Below, one piece after another: positions 17,673 to 27,258 of a DNA stretch of 64,000 bases. The notes below the pieces were generated by a model, which was not told the origin of the DNA, did not search any database, and was given only the letters and a program-made list of their open reading frames with translations. Each line of letters begins with the position of its first letter. Position 1 is the first letter of the stretch. The stretch covers positions 115,001 to 179,000 of the forward strand of contig NZ_BLAW01000001.1 in NCBI RefSeq assembly GCF_009617895.1. Direction: 5' to 3'. Source of the DNA: Prolixibacter sp. SD074. GTDB lineage: Bacteria > Bacteroidota > Bacteroidia > Bacteroidales > Prolixibacteraceae. The position numbers and the translations under genes are program-made.

Positions 17673-18287
17673 TTATTTTTCAATTTCCAATAATTCTACT
17701 TCAAAAATTAAGGTTGCATTAGGGCCAATTACACCACCTGCACCGTTTTCGCCGTAAGCGAGGTGCGGGGGAATAAACAGTTTCCACTTTGAACCTACGG
17801 GCATGAGCTGAAGAGCTTCCTGCCATCCCTGGATGACGCCGTTTACCGGAAACTGAGCCGGTTCGCCCCGCTCAATGGAGCTATCGAACACGGTACCGTC
17901 AACTAATGTTCCGTGGTAGTGACATTTTACGTTATCGGAAGCGGAAGGCAATTCGCCGTCTCCCTGGACCATCACTTCAAACTGCATCCCGTTGGGAAGT
18001 TCTTCGACGTGTTGGTTCTTTTTATTTTCTTCTAAATAGGCTTTTCCTGCATTCAGGTTTTCGTCTTTTTCTTTATCCTGGACCCGGCTGATATATTCCT
18101 GGATTATCTGATTGGCTTCGTCAGCACTTATTTTCGGTACGTGCCCTTCATAGGCATCTTCAATAGCCATACTAAAAGATTCGGCATCAATTGTTTTGAT
18201 TCCTGAACCGATTAGATTGCTTGCAATACTCAAACCAATGGAATAACTAAATTTTTCTACTTGTGAGTTTAACTCCTTTTTTGACAT
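17673..18287 (-). CDS. FKBP-type peptidyl-prolyl isomerase, cytoplasmic
   Basis: 204 aa, no signal peptide. An N-terminal helical domain (~1-95) resembles that of Mip/FkpA, and the FKBP domain (~105-204) carries YHGTLVDGTVFDSS, VIQGWQEAL and PHLAYGENGAG. It is the close paralogue of the lipoprotein gene that follows 54 bp downstream. The pair looks like a tandem duplication in which one copy kept or gained a secretion signal. Confidence 0.88.
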   Translation of the reverse strand: MSKKELNSQVEKFSYSIGLSIASNLIGSGIKTIDAESFSMAIEDAYEGHVPKISADEANQIIQEYISRVQDKEKDENLNAGKAYLEENKKNQHVEELPNGMQFEVMVQGDGELPSASDNVKCHYHGTLVDGTVFDSSIERGEPAQFPVNGVIQGWQEALQLMPVGSKWKLFIPPHLAYGENGAGGVIGPNATLIFEVELLEIEK

Positions 18288-18373
18288 AATAATATTGAGC
18301 TTTTTATGTCTTGCGAATATATACTTTTTCGATGAGGAGTCCTTTGGCTCGCTGTTAAAAAAACAAAAGATAA

Positions 18374-19039
18374 TCAGGGTTTTCTTCCCCTGAGCATTTC
18401 TCTTTTTCCCGGAGGCCCCGGAATTCTTTCCATCTGAAAACCTGCTGACTGCATGATCCGCCTCACTGTGCCCTTGGCGCTGTAGGTAACAAGTATTCCA
18501 TCATTCGCCATATGATTGAAAATGGCGGCAAATATTTTGGGTGACCAAAGTTGTGGTTGCTTATCGGGGGCAAATGCGTCGAAATAGACCAAATCGAATG
18601 GAGGAAGTGCCTGGAAATTGAAGTTTGTTAAATCGCCTTCTATTTTCTGTAGTTGAAATTTATCATCAATATGGTTTATCTTTTCCCATTGACAGTTATG
18701 GAGGTGGGTGAATAGTTGGCTGTCTTCATTATCTGTATCCTTTTCAGGGTTCAGGCTTTTCCATTCTTCTTCCCGTAAGGGAAATTTTTCGATGGTGTGA
18801 TAGGTGATCTTTCTTTGTTGATGCTTACTTTCCAAGGCTGTGAGAAATGCGTTCAATCCGGTACCGAAGCCTACTTCAAAAATGGTCAGTTCTTTCCCGG
18901 GATGGGCGTTCAATCCGGCTTCAATAAAAACATGCATCGATTCCTGCCTGGCCCCATGAATTGAGTGGTAATGCTCATCCATTTCGGGAACATACAGGGT
19001 ATGCGAACCATCTTCGGTTGTCAGTATTTGCCGTTTCAT
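18374..19039 (-). CDS. mnmD: tRNA 5-aminomethyl-2-thiouridine methyltransferase, MnmD type
   Basis: Stand-alone version of the methyltransferase half of MnmC; 221 aa. The SAM site is EVGFGTGLNAF (~55-65), and the DUF752-type signature VYFDAFAPDKQPQLW (~150) and TYSAKGTVRRIMQSAGF follow, as in MnmD/MnmC1. It should convert nm5s2U34 to mnm5s2U34 in tRNAs. The oxidase half (MnmC2) is absent from this protein, as in other bacteria with free MnmD. It starts 3 bp after the MATE transporter stop and is likely co-transcribed with it. Confidence 0.85.
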   Translation of the reverse strand: MKRQILTTEDGSHTLYVPEMDEHYHSIHGARQESMHVFIEAGLNAHPGKELTIFEVGFGTGLNAFLTALESKHQQRKITYHTIEKFPLREEEWKSLNPEKDTDNEDSQLFTHLHNCQWEKINHIDDKFQLQKIEGDLTNFNFQALPPFDLVYFDAFAPDKQPQLWSPKIFAAIFNHMANDGILVTYSAKGTVRRIMQSAGFQMERIPGPPGKREMLRGRKP

Positions 19040-19042
19040 TGT

Positions 19043-20476
19043 CTATTTGGTTTTTATTCCGAGAAATTGTTGCCTGATACGGTTTGGAATCAGACGAATG
19101 AACTGCAGCGGTCGCCCTTGCACGGCCAAATTATCGGGATGTTTAGTAACCAGCCGGTAAAACCAGACAAACAGAATGATACCTTTTAGGATGGACGTTA
19201 AAGAGAGGCTCCACCAAACGCCCAATAACCCTAATGATGTACCGAGCGCCAGCGCCAAGGCGAGGGGGATGCGCATGCCGGTTAATGTGATTCCGATAAT
19301 AGAAGGGGGCATGGTACGCCCGATTCCGTTAAATGCTCCGGATGTGGCAATTTCCATACACATGAATATTTGTGAGTAGCCCAGAATCTCAAGATACTTA
19401 CCTCCCATTTGGATGGCGTCCGGTTCGGGAATGAATATGGCAAATACCTGTTGCCCGAAACCGACAAACAGAATGCCGACAATAAAGCCAACGACACTGC
19501 TAAGTCCAACTGTGATGAGAAATCCTTTGTAAATGCGTTCCCATTTTGCTGCACCAAAATTTTGTCCGACAAAAGCGCCCAGGGCGGTGGCAAATCCACT
19601 GGCCGTCATCCAGCTTAGTGCCTCAATTTGCGCGCCAACACTCTGTACGGCGATAGGAAGCGCTCCCCAACGTCCAACAATGCGGGCCAGAATCATGGCA
19701 AAAATGGCGAACAAAATACTTTGCATTGCGACCGGTAAACCGAGTTTGAAAATTTTCCGCATGTACGGAAGATCCAAACCGGAAAGAATGCTGGCCTTGT
19801 TTAATGGCGACTTTCCGCTTTTTATTCGAATGATAAACAACAACAACACCAGCCCCTGTGAGGCAACAGTCGCATAGGCAGCGCCATCAGAACCCATTTG
19901 CGGAATGGGGCCAACGCCAAAAATAAGGAGTGGATCGGCAACAATATTCAGCAATAACCCGATGGAGTTAATCCGGAATGGTAGTTTGGAATTGCCAGCC
20001 CCGTTGAATACGCCGGAAAAAGTCGGATTGCTGTAATAGAGGAGGGAACCGGCAGAAATAATCCGGAGGTAAGAAACAGCGTTATGATTGACATCGGTGT
20101 TCGCCAACTTAAAAAAACCGATTAGTCCGGGGGCAAAAATATAGGTTAAAATCCCATACAAAATTGCCAGTGCCAACGCTCCTGTAAGCGATTGTTGCGC
20201 AAATGAGATAGCCCTTTTATTGTCTCCGGATCCGAGTGATTGCGAAACCCCTACTTCAGCTCCTGTACGGGTTATCAGCATGAGTGAAATACCGAGCCAG
20301 GTGAAGAACGAAGCTGCGCCGACAGCGGCTACGGCATCGCTGCCTACGCGTCCGAGCCAAATCATGTCGATCATGCTATAGGCCATCTGAATGAAAGATG
20401 TGCCCATAATGGGAACTGATAGCTTAATTATCTGTTGTGATATATGTCCGTGTGTCAGATCGGTTGACTGCTTCAA
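19043..20476 (-). CDS. MATE family efflux transporter
   Basis: Multidrug and toxin extrusion transporter with about 12 hydrophobic helices and the two-fold repeat of the family; the conserved start LTHGHISQQIIKLSVPIM is followed by QMAYSMIDMIWLGRVG. Cation-driven export of organic compounds is expected; the substrate is unknown. The start is uncertain. An ATG at 20563 lies only 15 bp from the start of the divergent YciO-like gene and adds 29 unconserved residues. A TTG at 20476 puts the start eight residues before the conserved region and leaves room for two promoters, so it is preferred here. Confidence 0.85.
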   Translation of the reverse strand: MKQSTDLTHGHISQQIIKLSVPIMGTSFIQMAYSMIDMIWLGRVGSDAVAAVGAASFFTWLGISLMLITRTGAEVGVSQSLGSGDNKRAISFAQQSLTGALALAILYGILTYIFAPGLIGFFKLANTDVNHNAVSYLRIISAGSLLYYSNPTFSGVFNGAGNSKLPFRINSIGLLLNIVADPLLIFGVGPIPQMGSDGAAYATVASQGLVLLLFIIRIKSGKSPLNKASILSGLDLPYMRKIFKLGLPVAMQSILFAIFAMILARIVGRWGALPIAVQSVGAQIEALSWMTASGFATALGAFVGQNFGAAKWERIYKGFLITVGLSSVVGFIVGILFVGFGQQVFAIFIPEPDAIQMGGKYLEILGYSQIFMCMEIATSGAFNGIGRTMPPSIIGITLTGMRIPLALALALGTSLGLLGVWWSLSLTSILKGIILFVWFYRLVTKHPDNLAVQGRPLQFIRLIPNRIRQQFLGIKTK

Positions 20477-20577
20477 AGCTGAAAATCTTTTATGGTTAAT
20501 CGCGGGCGAATTTAGTCTGAAAAAATTAATTTTAGGCAATCTTGCCGGATATTGCTCCGGCATCAAGCAGGAACGCT

Positions 20578-21192
20578 ATGTTGATACGCATTTATGAAGA
20601 AAATCCAAATCAGAAAGATATCCTGACGGTGGTTGATGTGTTGCGAAACGGTGGAGTCATCGTTTATCCAACCGATACAATTTATGGTATCGGTTGCGAT
20701 ATTACGCAACCCAAGGCAGTTGAACGGGTGGCCCGCCTGAAAAATATGAAACCGGAAAAAGCTGATTTTTCATTTATTTGTCATGATTTGAGCCATATAT
20801 CCGATTTTAGTAAGCCCATCTCCAATCCGGTTTTCAAGCTAATGAAAAAAAATCTTCCGGGACCGTTTACCTTTATTATTCAGGCTAATAGCCAGGTGCC
20901 AAAAATGTTTAAGAACCGGAAGAAAAGCGTTGGCGTCAGGGTCCCTGATAACAACATCATTTGCGAAATCGTCCGTGAATTGGGAAATCCGGTTATGTCG
21001 ACTTCGGTGCGTGATGAGGATGAAATACTGGAATATACGACCGATCCTGAACTGATTGAAGAAAAGTTTGGCGATTTGATCGATTTGGTTATTGACGGTG
21101 GATATGGTGATAATATTCCTTCTACGGTAGTGGATTGTACCGGGGATGTTCCACAAATTATTCGGCAGGGGAAAGGTGAATTACTCGAGTAA
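20578..21192 (+). CDS. YrdC-domain protein, YciO-like branch
   Basis: 204-aa Sua5/YciO/YrdC-family protein. YPTDTIYGIGCD near residue 35 is the family signature. The rest resembles E. coli YciO more than TsaC/YrdC: FSFICHDLSHIS parallels the YciO stretch FTLMCRDLSELS, and TFIIQA, VGVRVPDNNI and PVMSTSV also follow YciO. TsaC makes threonylcarbamoyl-AMP for tRNA t6A; YciO has the fold, but its physiological role is not settled. Genome annotation will probably call it L-threonylcarbamoyladenylate synthase. Starts at the ATG 20578. It converges with trkH (10 bp apart). Confidence 0.82.
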   Translation: MLIRIYEENPNQKDILTVVDVLRNGGVIVYPTDTIYGIGCDITQPKAVERVARLKNMKPEKADFSFICHDLSHISDFSKPISNPVFKLMKKNLPGPFTFIIQANSQVPKMFKNRKKSVGVRVPDNNIICEIVRELGNPVMSTSVRDEDEILEYTTDPELIEEKFGDLIDLVIDGGYGDNIPSTVVDCTGDVPQIIRQGKGELLE

Positions 21193-21202
21193 TTCTTTCG
21201 GT

Positions 21203-22284
21203 TTAATTTCTCCAGAAGAAAGGAGTGAACAGAATCAGGATGGTGAAGAGCTCCAAACGTCCGAGTAGCATCAGGAACGAAAGAAACCATTTACCGAAAG
21301 CTGGTACATGATAGAAATTCTCCGTAGGTCCCACATTGCCCAAGCCGGGGCCGATATTACCCAAACTGGTTGCAACAGCGCCAATAGCTGAACTTAAATC
21401 GGGTTCGATGAATGTGTAAATGACCACGCTTCCGAAAAAGACCAATACGTAAATTATAAAGAAGGCCAGAACATTCAGCATAATCTGATCGGAAACTGTT
21501 CGTTGATTGAATCGGACCGGAATAACCGCATTGGGATGAATAAGCCGGCGTAATCCGTACCACCTGAATTCTTCATTTGCCCATGCCTTTTTCAATTTCC
21601 CGTTAAGGACAAGATAGGAGAGAGAGAAATTAGTACCCGCCAGAAACATAAATATGGTTATAACATATTGAATGTATGGCGATGTGAAGAATGCGATACC
21701 TGCCTGTTTAGTTGAATAACCTCCTGTTGCCATGGTGGTAAAGGAGTGACAGACTGCATCGAACAATGGCACTTTCCCGATGTAGGGCAAGATGGTTTCC
21801 AGAACGGTAAATAGCACGTATATGCCCCATAATCGTTTGGCCGTCTGCTTAATCCGCGGATGTAACTTGTTTGGCGTTGGGCCGGAAACTTCAGCAACAA
21901 AAAACTGCATCCCTCCGATTCCTAATACCGGAAGAATTGCGAGAGAAAGAACAATGATTCCCATACCGCCCAACCATTGCGTCATACTACGCCAAAACAA
22001 TATCCCGTGAGGAAGTGCTAAGGCAGGCTTCCGAACAGGGAAAATACAATCCCGGTTAACGTAACGATGATATAGCCATCACGCTTGGCGATATTATTTG
22101 AGCTTTTTCTTCCGAATAGAAAAAGAATACCTCCGGAAATTACTGTAATTCCAATTGAATAGAGAAATGAATTTATGCCGGGCCCACCGTATCCAATTGC
22201 CACGAGTAGTGCAACAATCATGGCCGTTGCTTCTGCCACGAGAAGCAGTCCCATTATTTTTACGATGACCTTGAAGTTAAACAC
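21203..22284 (-). pseudogene. trkH: trkH potassium channel subunit with internal deletion and frameshift
   Basis: Two adjacent frames make one TrkH. Codons from the GTG at 22284 give the first 88 residues, ending SLFGSLP then a stop. The other frame, from 22000 to 21203, resumes at LPHGILFWRSMTQWLGG and runs to a normal C-terminus. In intact TrkH about 40 residues lie between these points, including the first pore loop (a TTTGAS-type sequence). They are absent from the DNA: only about 17 bp separate the two parts. Pore loops 2 to 4 (TMATGGYST, AGTNFSLSY, SLGNIGPGL) are intact. Without loop 1 and with a frameshift the gene should be dead, unless the lesion is an assembly error. It sits 30 bp after an intact trkA. 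Confidence 0.82.
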
Positions 22285-22314
22285 AGAATTTCTTCTCTTA
22301 GGCCGGGTGGAAAA

Positions 22315-23649
22315 TTATTTAAAGAATTTCGAAATTTTTTTCAACGCTGAGGGCAGGGTGAAAACAACAACCTTATCTCCTTCAATAAATTTTGTGTCGC
22401 CATTGGCAATATACCCCTGATTTTGCCTGATATATCCTCCAATAGTTGCATTTTCCGGGAAACTTAGGTCGCGGATGGTTTTTTGGGTTACCAGTGAATC
22501 TTTTTTCACGATGAATTCGAGAACTTCTGCATCTGAAGCAGCCAGGCACTTTACATGTGATACTTCGGCATTTAACGTAAAGCGATAAATATACGATGCG
22601 GCCAGCAGTTTCTTGTTGATCACACCACCGATACCAATTCGTTCGGCAAAGTCGATATAATCGATGTTTTCCACTTCGGCAATGGTCCGCTTGACACCTA
22701 CTTGCTTTGCCAACTGGCAGGAAAGAATATTGGTTTCGGAATTTCCGGTTACCGCAATAAAGGCATCCATCTGGTCGATTCCTTCGGTCTTCAGTAGATC
22801 CATATCGCGGCCGTCACCATGAATAACCAGGGCTTTGTTTGCTTTTTCAGAAACTTTCAGGCTGCGAGCTTTATCCTGCTCGATAATTTTCACATTGAAA
22901 TGCTCACCCAGTCGCATAGCCGTTTTCATTCCAATGCGGCTTCCGCCCATGATCATCACATTCTTTACTTCGAATCGTTTCTTACCGGCTTTTTCAAGAA
23001 TTGACGGAACAGTGGAAGGGCTCGATACAAAGAAAACGATGTCTCCAGCAAGAATCTGATCATCTCCGTGCGGAATCAGCGTCTCTGATTCACGAGTGAT
23101 GGCTACCGCCATGAACTCTTCTTTTCCCTGGGCTAACTCACGCAGCGTTTTGCCAACGATTTTATTATTCGAACGAATCTTGACACCAAACAGAATAAGC
23201 TTACCGCCCGAAAATTCATGAATCAGTCGCGTGCTGCTTTGTTTCAGGTAAGTAACAATCTCTTTGGCTGCCAGGTGTTCCGGGTAAATCAATTCGTCAA
23301 TACCCAGGCTGGCAAAGTATTCTCTGTTTTGTGGAAACAAAAATTCCTGATTATCAATTCGGGCGACTGTTTTGCGGCCCCCAAGATGTTTGGCCAACTG
23401 ACAGGCCACGATATTACGCTCCTCGTAGGGCGTTACCGCAATGAACAAGTCGGCGTGCTGAACATTGGCTTCCTTCAGATCACTGATTGATATGGCTGAC
23501 CCAAGAACAGTTAATACATCAAGCAAGGAGGAAATATTATTCAGCTTTTCCTCGTTGTCGTCCATTAGGACAATATCGTGATCTTCTTTTGATAACATTT
23601 TAGCGAGGTGTGTTCCCACCTCGCCGGCACCGGCAATTATAATTTTCAT
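22315..23649 (-). CDS. trkA: Trk potassium uptake system, NAD-binding regulatory subunit TrkA
   Basis: 444 aa with the doubled plan of TrkA: RCK_N (GAGEVGTHLAK at ~7, a Rossmann NAD motif), RCK_C, a second RCK_N (MIMGGSRIGMKTAMRL) and RCK_C. It is a cytoplasmic ring that gates the TrkH channel in response to nucleotides. The next gene downstream is trkH, which is damaged, so this TrkA may have no channel here unless another TrkH/KtrB is encoded elsewhere. It is 42 bp downstream of comEC in the same direction. Confidence 0.92.
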   Translation of the reverse strand: MKIIIAGAGEVGTHLAKMLSKEDHDIVLMDDNEEKLNNISSLLDVLTVLGSAISISDLKEANVQHADLFIAVTPYEERNIVACQLAKHLGGRKTVARIDNQEFLFPQNREYFASLGIDELIYPEHLAAKEIVTYLKQSSTRLIHEFSGGKLILFGVKIRSNNKIVGKTLRELAQGKEEFMAVAITRESETLIPHGDDQILAGDIVFFVSSPSTVPSILEKAGKKRFEVKNVMIMGGSRIGMKTAMRLGEHFNVKIIEQDKARSLKVSEKANKALVIHGDGRDMDLLKTEGIDQMDAFIAVTGNSETNILSCQLAKQVGVKRTIAEVENIDYIDFAERIGIGGVINKKLLAASYIYRFTLNAEVSHVKCLAASDAEVLEFIVKKDSLVTQKTIRDLSFPENATIGGYIRQNQGYIANGDTKFIEGDKVVVFTLPSALKKISKFFK

Positions 23650-23691
23650 AATTCTTTCAGCCTAATTTTAAATGCACCGCAAAGTAAATTA

Positions 23692-25803
23692 TTAATGAGT
23701 TATATATCCAATTTTGATGCCGTTTTTTTTGTTTTTATCTGAAATAAAGATGTTTGCGCGTAGCGCTCCTTTGTCAGGAAGAGAGTATACATTTCCCGGA
23801 AGGATTTTACTTTTTCCGGCTTTTTTCGATTTTTTATCAGGAAACGGTGGGGTGTTCGTAACAAATTGCATAACAGGATGTTCTTCTGCCTTGAATTTCG
23901 TGATGCCCTCAGGGTCGAATTTATACAAGTAAATCAGGTCGGCAGGTGGCATAAACGCCGGCATTTCTGCTTTTTCCGGGACCCATATTCTCATACCGGC
24001 GAAGTTTATCATGTCTTTTTTCTTGCGTAGAAAGGAAAACTGCCGGGCTCTTTTCCCGGATAACGGAATTATTACGGACGTGGTTGTACCATGCATCTGT
24101 TCGAAAGGCCCCATGTAAATGGCCATCTTTTTTTTGGTTGTGATTGAATCTTCCGATGAAATCCAAACGATGCTTTTGCCATGAATGGTAGCAATCAATG
24201 TTTTTCGGGGAATATTGAAGAATACGATTTCCCGCCGGGTTAGAAGTTGATACTTCTCGAAGGTTGTTATTCCCGATAAGATGATGAGTGAAAGTAGTGT
24301 CAGCTGAAGATATATCTTTTGTTTTACAGTAATGAACAGGGTAAGAAAGATGATAACCAGGATCGAAGTAACCAGCATTTGGGGGGGGAATGAAATATTG
24401 GAAATAATCGATCCGGGAAGCATGTTAACAGTCGACACTGCGTATAATAGGGCCTTTACCACAATGTGCAGGAGAAGTGCTATGACTTTCCCTATTACAG
24501 GAATGAAGGAGAGTGAAAGAAGTAGAAATGCGGCGTAAATGATGAGGGTGGTCAGGGGGATCGCAAATAGATTGGTCAGCCAGAAATAAACCGGGAATTG
24601 ATGGAAATAAAAGATAGAGAGAGGAGAAACACCAATTTGAGCCGCCAGGGAAACGGTCAGCAGTCCCCAAAGTTTATCGGGCCACCAGCTGCGTATGTAA
24701 ATGGTATGGTAAATTAATGGCTGAAAGAATACGATGGAAAGAACGGCTGCATACGACAGTTGGAATCCTACTTCAAACAGCAACATGGGATTGAAGAGTA
24801 ACAATAAAAAGGCTGATGCTGCCAGCGTATTGTAAACGTTGTTTTGGCGGTTGATATTTTCGCCAATAGCGATGAACGAAAACATGGTGGCTGCACGCAA
24901 AACAGAGGGAGATAACCCGGTAATAAACGCATAACCCCATATAACTGTGAGGAGTATGAAGAGCCTGGCAAAGCGGCCCTTACGGTATGTTTTTAGAAAA
25001 CGCAGCAGAAAGCTGAATACGAAGTAGATTATTCCGACGTGCAGGCCTGATACGGCCAGGATATGAATGGCGCCGGAATTGGTAAACTCTTCCTTTATTT
25101 CCGGATCAATATTTTCCCGGTCTCCTAAAACCAGTGCCGACAGTATGCTCATCTCGTTGCCGGAAAAACCGTAACGGACAAATACATTTTGCAGATGGTT
25201 GCGAATAACCAACGCTTTTTGACGGAGGTTCAGGCGGATTTTTGCGGTTGTAACGAAGTAATCTTCTGTGCTGAGATAGAGCCGGTAAGCAATGCCGTGC
25301 CTTATCATGTATTCCTGGTAATTGAATTCGCCCGGGTTGGTGGGAGGTGGGATGGAGGTTGGTCGGCGATGAAAGGCAATAACCTGTCCGGGAGTTAAAC
25401 TGGCAGCTATCGAATCTTTTTTCAGGTATGTTAGTATGGTTTGCTTGCCGGGAAGGATTTGTAAAACCGTTTTGTATGAATTGGTCTTTTCTTCCGGGAA
25501 ACCCGTTACTACGGCAAAGAGTGTTGTTTGCTCCGGAATAGGTTGGGGACGGCATTGTCGTTGTTGGTACCAGTACCATCCGAAGACGAATAGGAAAAAG
25601 TACAGGAGAGCACCGAACAAAGGTGCCACCCGGTAGCCCGATCGACGAAATGTTATCAGTAAGAAAAAAAGAATGGAGAGCCCGGCGAGGCCAATATACA
25701 AATGGAAGCCTTCTATGGAATAGCCGGACAGGATTCCGGCGACGAATGGAAGGAGAAAACGGAAGAAAGGAACTCGGCGAAGATGGTCAGTCAGGCTGGT
25801 CAT
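23692..25803 (-). CDS. comEC: ComEC/Rec2 family DNA-uptake membrane protein
   Basis: 703-aa polytopic protein. An N-terminal pair of hydrophobic segments and an OB-like DUF4131 region (~1-190) lead to the competence domain, which contains HILAVSGLHVGII (~250), the family hallmark, and about eight helices up to ~520. The C-terminal ~170 residues are soluble but show no HxHxDH motif, so the metallo-beta-lactamase nuclease domain of classic ComEC is missing, as in many short ComEC proteins. By homology it passes single-stranded DNA through the inner membrane. It lies between def and trkA. Confidence 0.85.
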   Translation of the reverse strand: MTSLTDHLRRVPFFRFLLPFVAGILSGYSIEGFHLYIGLAGLSILFFLLITFRRSGYRVAPLFGALLYFFLFVFGWYWYQQRQCRPQPIPEQTTLFAVVTGFPEEKTNSYKTVLQILPGKQTILTYLKKDSIAASLTPGQVIAFHRRPTSIPPPTNPGEFNYQEYMIRHGIAYRLYLSTEDYFVTTAKIRLNLRQKALVIRNHLQNVFVRYGFSGNEMSILSALVLGDRENIDPEIKEEFTNSGAIHILAVSGLHVGIIYFVFSFLLRFLKTYRKGRFARLFILLTVIWGYAFITGLSPSVLRAATMFSFIAIGENINRQNNVYNTLAASAFLLLLFNPMLLFEVGFQLSYAAVLSIVFFQPLIYHTIYIRSWWPDKLWGLLTVSLAAQIGVSPLSIFYFHQFPVYFWLTNLFAIPLTTLIIYAAFLLLSLSFIPVIGKVIALLLHIVVKALLYAVSTVNMLPGSIISNISFPPQMLVTSILVIIFLTLFITVKQKIYLQLTLLSLIILSGITTFEKYQLLTRREIVFFNIPRKTLIATIHGKSIVWISSEDSITTKKKMAIYMGPFEQMHGTTTSVIIPLSGKRARQFSFLRKKKDMINFAGMRIWVPEKAEMPAFMPPADLIYLYKFDPEGITKFKAEEHPVMQFVTNTPPFPDKKSKKAGKSKILPGNVYSLPDKGALRANIFISDKNKKNGIKIGYITH

Positions 25804-25889
25804 AAAAATGAGATTACCATAATCAGATGATTTAAATTACGATAATCTCACTAAAATACCTTGAATATTAGAAGCGAATTTACCCCCAA

Positions 25890-26447
25890 TTAGATTTTGG
25901 GAAGCTTTATCCGGTACGAAGGCTGTACTTTTCCTTTGGTAATCGCTGTCAACTTGCTTTTCAGCAAACGCTTTTTCAGCGGTGTAGCGTAATCGACAAA
26001 CAGGATTCCGTCGAGATGGTCGTACTCGTGTTGCAAAATTCTTGCAGTAAATCCTTCAAATACTTCGTCATGCTCCACCCAATTCTCATCGAAATACTTC
26101 ATGCGGATGCGGCTTTTCCGTTTCACCTCTTCCCGGATGAAAGGAATGCTCAAACAACCTTCTTCCATGAGAACTTCTTCACCGTCTTTTTCTATGATAT
26201 GGGGATTGATGAATGCTTTTTTGAAATCTTTTAACTCCGGTTCTTCGTCAGCTATGGGCGTGGCATCGACCACAAAAACACGGATAGACAAACCAACCTG
26301 TGGTGCGGCCAGTCCTACTCCCTCTGCATTGTACATGGTTTCAAACATGTTATCGATAAGTTCCTGCAGACCTTTGTAGTCTTTGTCAATGTCCGAAGCC
26401 ACTTTTCGTAAAACCGGGTCGCCGAAAACGGTTACAGGTAAAATCAT
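25890..26447 (-). CDS. def: Peptide deformylase
   Basis: Removes the formyl group from nascent proteins in the cytosol. 185 aa with the three metal-site motifs: GVGLAAPQVG (~43), EEGCLSIP (~95, metal Cys) and HEYDHLDG (~140, two His and the catalytic Glu). It starts at an ATG only 5 bp after ruvX, so the two are one transcript. Confidence 0.96.
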   Translation of the reverse strand: MILPVTVFGDPVLRKVASDIDKDYKGLQELIDNMFETMYNAEGVGLAAPQVGLSIRVFVVDATPIADEEPELKDFKKAFINPHIIEKDGEEVLMEEGCLSIPFIREEVKRKSRIRMKYFDENWVEHDEVFEGFTARILQHEYDHLDGILFVDYATPLKKRLLKSKLTAITKGKVQPSYRIKLPKI

Positions 26448-26452
26448 GCTGT

Positions 26453-26875
26453 TTATTTTTTGTATTTATTTTCTTCCAAATAAGATTGTAAAATGATGGT
26501 GGCACTTACGGCATCCACCATTGCTTTGTCCTGTCGCGATTTTTTTCGCAAGCCGGCATCAATCATACTTTGAAACGCTATTTTGGATGTAAAGCGCTCA
26601 TCTATTTGTTTAACGGGCATGTCAGGATAGAGTTTCCTGAATTTTTTCAGAAACGGATTGATGTACCGAATGGATTCAGAAGGTTCGTTGTTTAACTGCA
26701 CCGGATAACCGATTACAAGAGTTTCAACATCTTCTTTTTGTAAATATTCACTCAGAAAATCCCAGATTTCGTGTGTAGCTATGGTTGTAAGCCTACTGGC
26801 AATTAACTGAAGTGGATCGGTCACCGCTACTCCAATTCGCTTTCTGCCGTAATCAAGGGCCAGAATCCTTCCCAC
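26453..26875 (-). CDS. ruvX: Putative pre-16S rRNA nuclease / Holliday junction resolvase, YqgF family
   Basis: RNase H-fold protein of 140 aa. The family opens with MGRILALDYGRKRIGVAVTD, which supports a GTG start at 26875 over the TTG at 26899. The catalytic acidic residues are the Asp of LALDYG, a Glu in IDERFTS and an Asp in MVDAVSA. In E. coli YqgF trims the 5' end of 16S rRNA; a recombination role has also been proposed. First gene of a likely ruvX-def-comEC-trkA-trkH string. Confidence 0.88.
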   Translation of the reverse strand: MGRILALDYGRKRIGVAVTDPLQLIASRLTTIATHEIWDFLSEYLQKEDVETLVIGYPVQLNNEPSESIRYINPFLKKFRKLYPDMPVKQIDERFTSKIAFQSMIDAGLRKKSRQDKAMVDAVSATIILQSYLEENKYKK

Positions 26876-27258
26876 GTTTTTTTGATTTTGAGAAGGCAAA
26901 GATACATGTTTATTTGATTTTTTCTCATTTCAATATAAAGGATTGGCATAGTGATTTGTCGTTTCAGAAGATGGATCCGGTTTATATAAATCACCGTCAT
27001 TACAGAATTCCCTGCTACAACCGAAGATTAAGGGTTTATGCCCGGGCTCCCTGGGGACGTCGTCATCCGATGGTAACCAGGCATGAGCATTGAGATATCT
27101 ACTGTTTCGGCGGAAACTTCTACACTTATTGCCCCCCAATACGGAGATGTCAACTGTCATTAATCAATCAGAATAGCTTACATAAAGCAGCAAAAAGAAG
27201 GGTGCCCGTTCGGACGGCACCCTTTCCTTTTATTTTGAAAACAATAGTTGATAATGCT
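26876..27258. other. Intergenic region between ruvX and ppdK
   Basis: About 380 bp holding the ppdK terminator (27197-27236) and, next to ruvX, an AT-rich stretch that should carry the ruvX promoter. The middle (26930-27160) is richer in GC and open in several frames, but no product resembles anything I recognise. It may be a decayed gene. Confidence 0.4.
27197..27236 (-). terminator. ppdK terminator
   Basis: A GC-rich hairpin with arms GGGTGCC / GGCACCC around an 8-nt centre is followed on the minus strand by a T-rich run. It lies about 25 bp beyond the ppdK stop. Confidence 0.85.

Noticed and set aside
26930-27160. 76-codon minus-strand frame (and overlapping plus-strand frame) between ruvX and ppdK
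   Set aside because: Both strands are open and neither product looks like a protein family; at most a decayed gene.
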